A stretch of DNA of 13,237 nucleotides from an uncultured Bacteroides sp. (GTDB lineage: Bacteria > Bacteroidota > Bacteroidia > Bacteroidales > Bacteroidaceae). Shown here in pieces: positions 12,424 through 13,237 of the stretch. Position 1 is the stretch's first letter; every line of letters starts with the position of its first letter. The translations under genes were made by a program, and so were the position numbers. Where the stretch lies: positions 1-13,237 of the forward strand of contig UQVZ01000064.1 of NCBI GenBank assembly GCA_900544675.1, in the 5' to 3' direction. Below the pieces are notes generated by a model. The model saw nothing but the letters and a program-made list of their open reading frames with translations. It had not been told where the DNA came from and did not search any database.

Positions 12424-12945
12424 TTACGCGGACTTTTTACGGTTTCTGGTCTTCCAGCCGTAAACATCGGCGACATACGGATAGAGGGAGCGGGTTCTCC
12501 AGCGAAAACCTTCCTCGTCGATTTCCCCACTGTAGATTTTGGCGGCAATGCGTTCCGCTTCGTCCCTGTCTTTGGCTATACGGTACAAAACATAGTTTGT
12601 TCCGTCATGGCGAATCATGCGTCCCCGAATATTGTAGCCGTCACCGTACCACTCGGCTTCATCACATTGGGAGTGCAATATGTCGGCGATATTGCTGCCC
12701 AGTATTTGGTAGCCTTGCCTCCGGCCATACCACAGCCCTAAATCGGCAAACACCATGATAACGCCGTCAATGTGCTTGTTCAAGTTATGCCGTTCGTCAT
12801 CCAAATAGCCGTACACCTCGTCCGCCCATTCTTCATCACTGACAATGTAAGTGTTGTCATCTTGCACCTCACGCTGAAATTCCTGGTATCTTTCTCTTGC
12901 ATTGTCATCCAACCTGTCCTCGCTCGACCAAATAATTTGTTTCAT
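12424..12945 (-). CDS. conserved mobile-element or phage-type protein, unknown function
   Basis: The 173-aa product is soluble and acidic. The best-conserved looking part is VFADLGLWYGRRQGYQILGSNIADILHSQCDEAEWYGDGYNIRGRMIRHDGTNYVLYR (about 65-122), with a run of aromatic residues and the HDGTNYVLYR motif near the end of the core. I recall similar proteins from phages and conjugative elements of gut bacteria, without assigned function. The start follows an A-rich leader (TTATAAAATTAAAAGAC). The partial gene upstream ends 11 bases before the start, suggesting one operon on this strand. A hairpin with T-rich tail follows the stop. Confidence 0.65.
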   Translation of the reverse strand: MKQIIWSSEDRLDDNARERYQEFQREVQDDNTYIVSDEEWADEVYGYLDDERHNLNKHIDGVIMVFADLGLWYGRRQGYQILGSNIADILHSQCDEAEWYGDGYNIRGRMIRHDGTNYVLYRIAKDRDEAERIAAKIYSGEIDEEGFRWRTRSLYPYVADVYGWKTRNRKKSA

Positions 12946-12956
12946 GTCTTTTAATT

Positions 12957-13237
12957 TTATAAGTTAATATTCTTCCTGTGCGGCTCAATTTTAACGAAGT
13001 CCCTATAGACGCATTCATGCTCTTTCCGGCAAAGCAAGCCGTTGGGTAGAATGTCATTGCCGTATACACAAACATACATCGCTATTCTGCTCTCTGTGTC
13101 AAGTAGTTGGAAAAATTCTTTCCAATGTTCAAATTGCGCTTTCGCCATTTCAACCAGAGTCTTTTTCCCTATATTACCGACTCCATTTTCTTCCAACTGA
13201 CACAGAACTTCTGCGTTTTCATTGTCGATGATTGCTT
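12957..13237 (-). CDS. partial gene running off the right edge, unknown function
   Basis: The frame ends at 12957 and stays open to the right edge, so the true start is outside the window. Visible translation reads AIIDNENAEVLCQLEENG, then KTLVEMAKAQFEHWKEFFQLLDTESR, YVCVYGNDILPNGLLCRKEH and VKIEPHRKNINL. A TTG at 13196 could act as start, but the upstream codons look equally coding. It is a soluble protein with Cys residues; I do not recognise it. It would be the first visible gene of the minus-strand operon. Confidence 0.6.
   Translation of the reverse strand, partial: AIIDNENAEVLCQLEENGVGNIGKKTLVEMAKAQFEHWKEFFQLLDTESRIAMYVCVYGNDILPNGLLCRKEHECVYRDFVKIEPHRKNINL

Noticed and set aside
11880..12548. 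222-aa open frame on the minus strand
   Set aside because: It overlaps the 173-aa and 104-aa genes in another frame and its composition (Ser, Cys, Arg-rich, no motif) is that of a shadow frame.
1..13237. tRNA or rRNA genes, insertion sequences, att sites
   Set aside because: No cloverleaf, rRNA stretch, transposase, integrase or clear direct-repeat pair was seen in the window.

Overview
The window looks like an accessory, mobile-element-derived stretch of a Bacteroidales genome (Bacteroides/Parabacteroides type). The reasons are several Bacteroidetes-style -7 boxes (TAnnTTTG; the one before parA also has a TTTG at -33), A-rich leaders instead of Shine-Dalgarno sites, a Bacteroides-like lipoprotein, and a gene set seen on conjugative or mobilisable elements: a ParA/ribbon-helix-helix pair, a resolvase-like protein, a Y-family polymerase with a YolD-like partner, and small LPD11-type proteins. 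No integrase, relaxase, rRNA, tRNA or CRISPR array is visible.

Layout. 37-618 (-) is a lipoprotein divergent from a resolvase-like DNA-binding protein at 857-1489 (+), which has lost the catalytic serine. 1523-4541 (+) is a tightly packed run: three different GNAT acetyltransferases, a four-helix membrane protein, a cysteine-rich protein, and a YdeI-family gene broken by a frameshift that fits loss of one copy of a 7-bp repeat. 4542-4806 is a leader with a promoter-like box, two mini-ORFs, a terminator-like hairpin and a 10-bp inverted repeat that could bury the next start codon. It precedes a two-gene unit, a MATE efflux pump and a Vat-type xenobiotic acetyltransferase (4807-6747).

6748-8160 is a partition-like module: parA plus a ribbon-helix-helix gene, with very AT-rich repeat clusters on both sides, including a 10-bp repeat at exact 16-bp spacing. 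Then come a 33-aa membrane peptide, a Y-family DNA polymerase, an overlapping YolD-like gene, a DUF2867-like gene and an AlkD-like HEAT-repeat protein (8165-11338). This is a plausible DNA-damage tolerance and repair cargo. From 11421 to the right edge the genes run on the minus strand and are small mobile-element proteins without known function; two of them end just before near-identical GCCGCA hairpins.

Working together (inference): the left half is a chemical-stress or antibiotic-modification cassette, the middle maintains the element, and the right part handles damaged DNA. The most unusual parts are the MATE leader, the iteron-like arrays around parA, and the frameshifted YdeI gene.
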